Shown: piece after piece, positions 62,693 to 64,000 of the stretch | How the letters are laid out: the number at the start of each line of letters is the position of its first letter | Numbering within the stretch: position 1 is the first letter of the stretch | DNA from: JAVBLK01 sp031553565 | Lineage (GTDB): Bacteria; Bacillota; Clostridia; Christensenellales; DUVY01 | Assembly: GCA_031553565.1 (NCBI GenBank) | Contig: JAVBLK010000019.1 | Span: forward strand, 1-64,000 | Reading direction: 5' to 3' | DNA length: 64,000 nucleotides | The notes under the pieces: model-generated | The model's database searches: none | What the model was told of the DNA's origin: nothing | The model's input: the letters and a program-made list of their open reading frames with translations, nothing else | Program-made: the position numbers and the translations under genes

Positions 62693-63712
62693 ATGAAAAT
62701 TGTTGTGGATATATTCGGCGGCGATCATGCGCCGGAGGAAATATTAAAGGGATGTGCGGACGCGCTGAAAAAAGACGGCGGCGTCGTGCTTTCACTGTTC
62801 GGCAAGGCGGATATTATCAACAGGCGGCTTTTGGAGCTGGACGCAGATATGAAGCGCGTCGAGGTTTTTGACGCGCCCGACGTGATAACCAACGACGATA
62901 TGCCCACCGAGGCGATCAGAAGCAAGTCAGATTCGTCGCTGGTACGCGCATTAGAATACCTTAAGAGCACGCCTGACGCAAAGGCGCTGATCACCGCGGG
63001 CAGTACGGGCGCGGTTCTTACGGGCGGCCTTTTGAAACTGGGCAGGATCAAGGGGATTTCGCGCCCGGCGCTTGCGCCGCTGCTGCCTAACGTCAAGGGC
63101 GGCTTCACAATGATAACCGACTGCGGGGCGAACGTGGACTGCAAGCCGCTGTACCTGTGCCATTTCGCACTGATGGGCGCGGCGTATATGAAGAACGTGA
63201 CCGGCATCGAGAACCCGAGGGTCGCGCTGCTCTCGAACGGTACCGAGGACAAAAAGGGCAACGAGCTGACTAAGGCGGTTTTTCCGCTTTTGAAAGATCT
63301 GCCGATAAACTTTGTCGGAAATATGGAGGCGCGCGAGGCGCTTTCCGGGGATTACGATGTGATCGTTGCCGACGGCTTTGCCGGAAATATCGCGATGAAG
63401 GGTATGGAAGGCACGGCAGATTACCTGTTCAAGCTGGTGAAACGGGCGATGACGGCTAATCTTATGACCAAGCTGGGCGCGCTGCTGCTGAAAAAGGAAA
63501 TGTACGCTTTAAAAAAATCGCTCGATTACACCCAGTTCGGCGGCGCGCCGTTTTTGGGGCTGGAGAAAATTCTGATAAAAAACCACGGCTCGACCAAGGC
63601 GCACACCGTGGCGGCTTCGATCCTGCAGGCCAAGAAAATGGCTGAAAAGGATATCGTGGGCGCGATCAAAAAAGAACTGGCGGGCATAAACCTTGATATA
63701 ACAACCGAGTGA
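62693..63712 (+). CDS. plsX: Phosphate acyltransferase PlsX
   Basis: Makes acyl-phosphate from acyl-ACP, the first step of phospholipid synthesis in Bacillota. The 339-residue protein has VVDIFGGDHAPEEIL at the N-terminus, ITAGSTGAVLTGGLLKLGRIKG, TDCGANVDCKP and VADGFAGNIAMKGMEG. AAAGGA lies 10 nt before the ATG. The fabD-fabG-acpP genes that sit between plsX and rnc in Bacillus are missing; rnc follows after 74 bp. Confidence 0.95.
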   Translation: MKIVVDIFGGDHAPEEILKGCADALKKDGGVVLSLFGKADIINRRLLELDADMKRVEVFDAPDVITNDDMPTEAIRSKSDSSLVRALEYLKSTPDAKALITAGSTGAVLTGGLLKLGRIKGISRPALAPLLPNVKGGFTMITDCGANVDCKPLYLCHFALMGAAYMKNVTGIENPRVALLSNGTEDKKGNELTKAVFPLLKDLPINFVGNMEAREALSGDYDVIVADGFAGNIAMKGMEGTADYLFKLVKRAMTANLMTKLGALLLKKEMYALKKSLDYTQFGGAPFLGLEKILIKNHGSTKAHTVAASILQAKKMAEKDIVGAIKKELAGINLDITTE

Positions 63713-63786
63713 TTTCTCACTTATAAAGGCGGCAATTTGCCCGGCCGTAGAACAATTAATAACTATATAAAAGGACATTTTGTATC

Positions 63787-64000
63787 TTGTCAGATTTCAA
63801 CGCAAACATCATCCAATCGAAAATAGACTATGTTTTCGAAAACCAATCGCTTTTAAAGCTTGCCTTTACACACTCGTCGTACGCCAACGAGAATAAGGTT
63901 GCCAGCAACGAGAAACTGGAATTTTTGGGCGACAGTATATTAAACTTTTGTATTGCCGAATATTTATTCCGGAAAGGCGGCGGCGACGAGGGGATATTGA
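63787..64000 (+). CDS. rnc: Ribonuclease III, N-terminal part (cut by window end)
   Basis: Double-strand-specific endoribonuclease of rRNA processing. The visible 71 codons give LLKLAFTHSSYANEN and the signature NEKLEFLGDSILNF with catalytic acidic residues. The start is probably TTG 63787, with AAAGGA about 12 nt upstream. The rest lies beyond the window. Confidence 0.93.
   Translation, partial: MSDFNANIIQSKIDYVFENQSLLKLAFTHSSYANENKVASNEKLEFLGDSILNFCIAEYLFRKGGGDEGIL

Overview
The window looks like a chromosomal segment of an endospore-forming, probably anaerobic member of the Bacillota (class Clostridia). Evidence: an intact sporulation sigma factor of the SigK type, a LysM+CAP secreted protein, MutS2, a YsxC-type GTPase, a one-chain PurL of about 1250 residues, a Thermotoga/Clostridia-type single-cluster ferredoxin and an ADP-forming acyl-CoA synthetase. 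No respiratory genes are present. Base composition is mid-GC and codon choice is fairly uniform, except for one clearly AT-rich island at about 40.6-45.2 kb.

Layout. 0-0.55 kb: duplicated intergenic repeats. 0.55-4.3 kb: ferredoxin, MntP manganese exporter, cardiolipin synthase, LysM/CAP protein. 4.3-7.7 kb: sigK, the RNase P RNA gene with an unusually long P12 region, an XRE/zinc-ribbon regulator, a D-Ala-D-Ala carboxypeptidase. 8.0-15.7 kb: lysA, lon-engB, murI (convergent), an EF-G paralogue. 15.8-25.5 kb: a 1-phosphofructokinase-like gene and a purine operon purE-C-N-H-D-L that lacks purF and purM. 25.7-30.1 kb: a membrane protein, a 60-residue protein with its own promoter, an ABC-ATPase-like protein that has lost all catalytic motifs, and a copper P-type ATPase. 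30.1-36.2 kb: rsmD-coaD-coiled-coil protein-DAHP synthase-prephenate dehydratase, then a patatin and a lytic transglycosylase. 36.5-40.6 kb: alpha/beta hydrolase, citrate synthase, ArAE-type exporter, S-component-like membrane protein. 40.6-45.2 kb: AT-rich island of transposase remnants, two secreted or anchored proteins of unknown function and a GNAT. 45.3-64 kb: a split U32 peptidase pair, mutS2 without its Smr domain, a two-component system, cysteine desulfurase-thiI, PBP1A, an MGMT-like protein, a DUF4139 protein, coaE, ndk, ADP-forming acyl-CoA synthetase, rpmF, plsX and the 5' end of rnc.

The most striking non-coding content is repeats. R1 (14 copies seen) is a MITE-like element with a GTAAACGCTGAATAA terminal inverted repeat. 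It occurs as about 158-bp full copies and 41-bp mini copies, is often flanked by NTAA direct repeats, and several times sits exactly on a TAA stop codon. R2 (3 copies) folds on paper as a cloverleaf: a closing stem around three hairpins. R3 is a duplicated palindromic intergenic repeat at the left edge. R4 is a 282-bp element with perfect 23-bp terminal inverted repeats and an internal TTGACA-17-TATACT promoter, inserted into an R1 copy.

Many genes have good TTGACA/TATAAT promoters. In a few (rsmD, the U32 gene) the start codon begins 6 nt after the -10 box with no Shine-Dalgarno, which suggests leaderless transcripts. No tRNA, rRNA, CRISPR array or intact transposase was seen. Motif positions, repeat boundaries and folds were read by eye. 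No database search or folding program was run.
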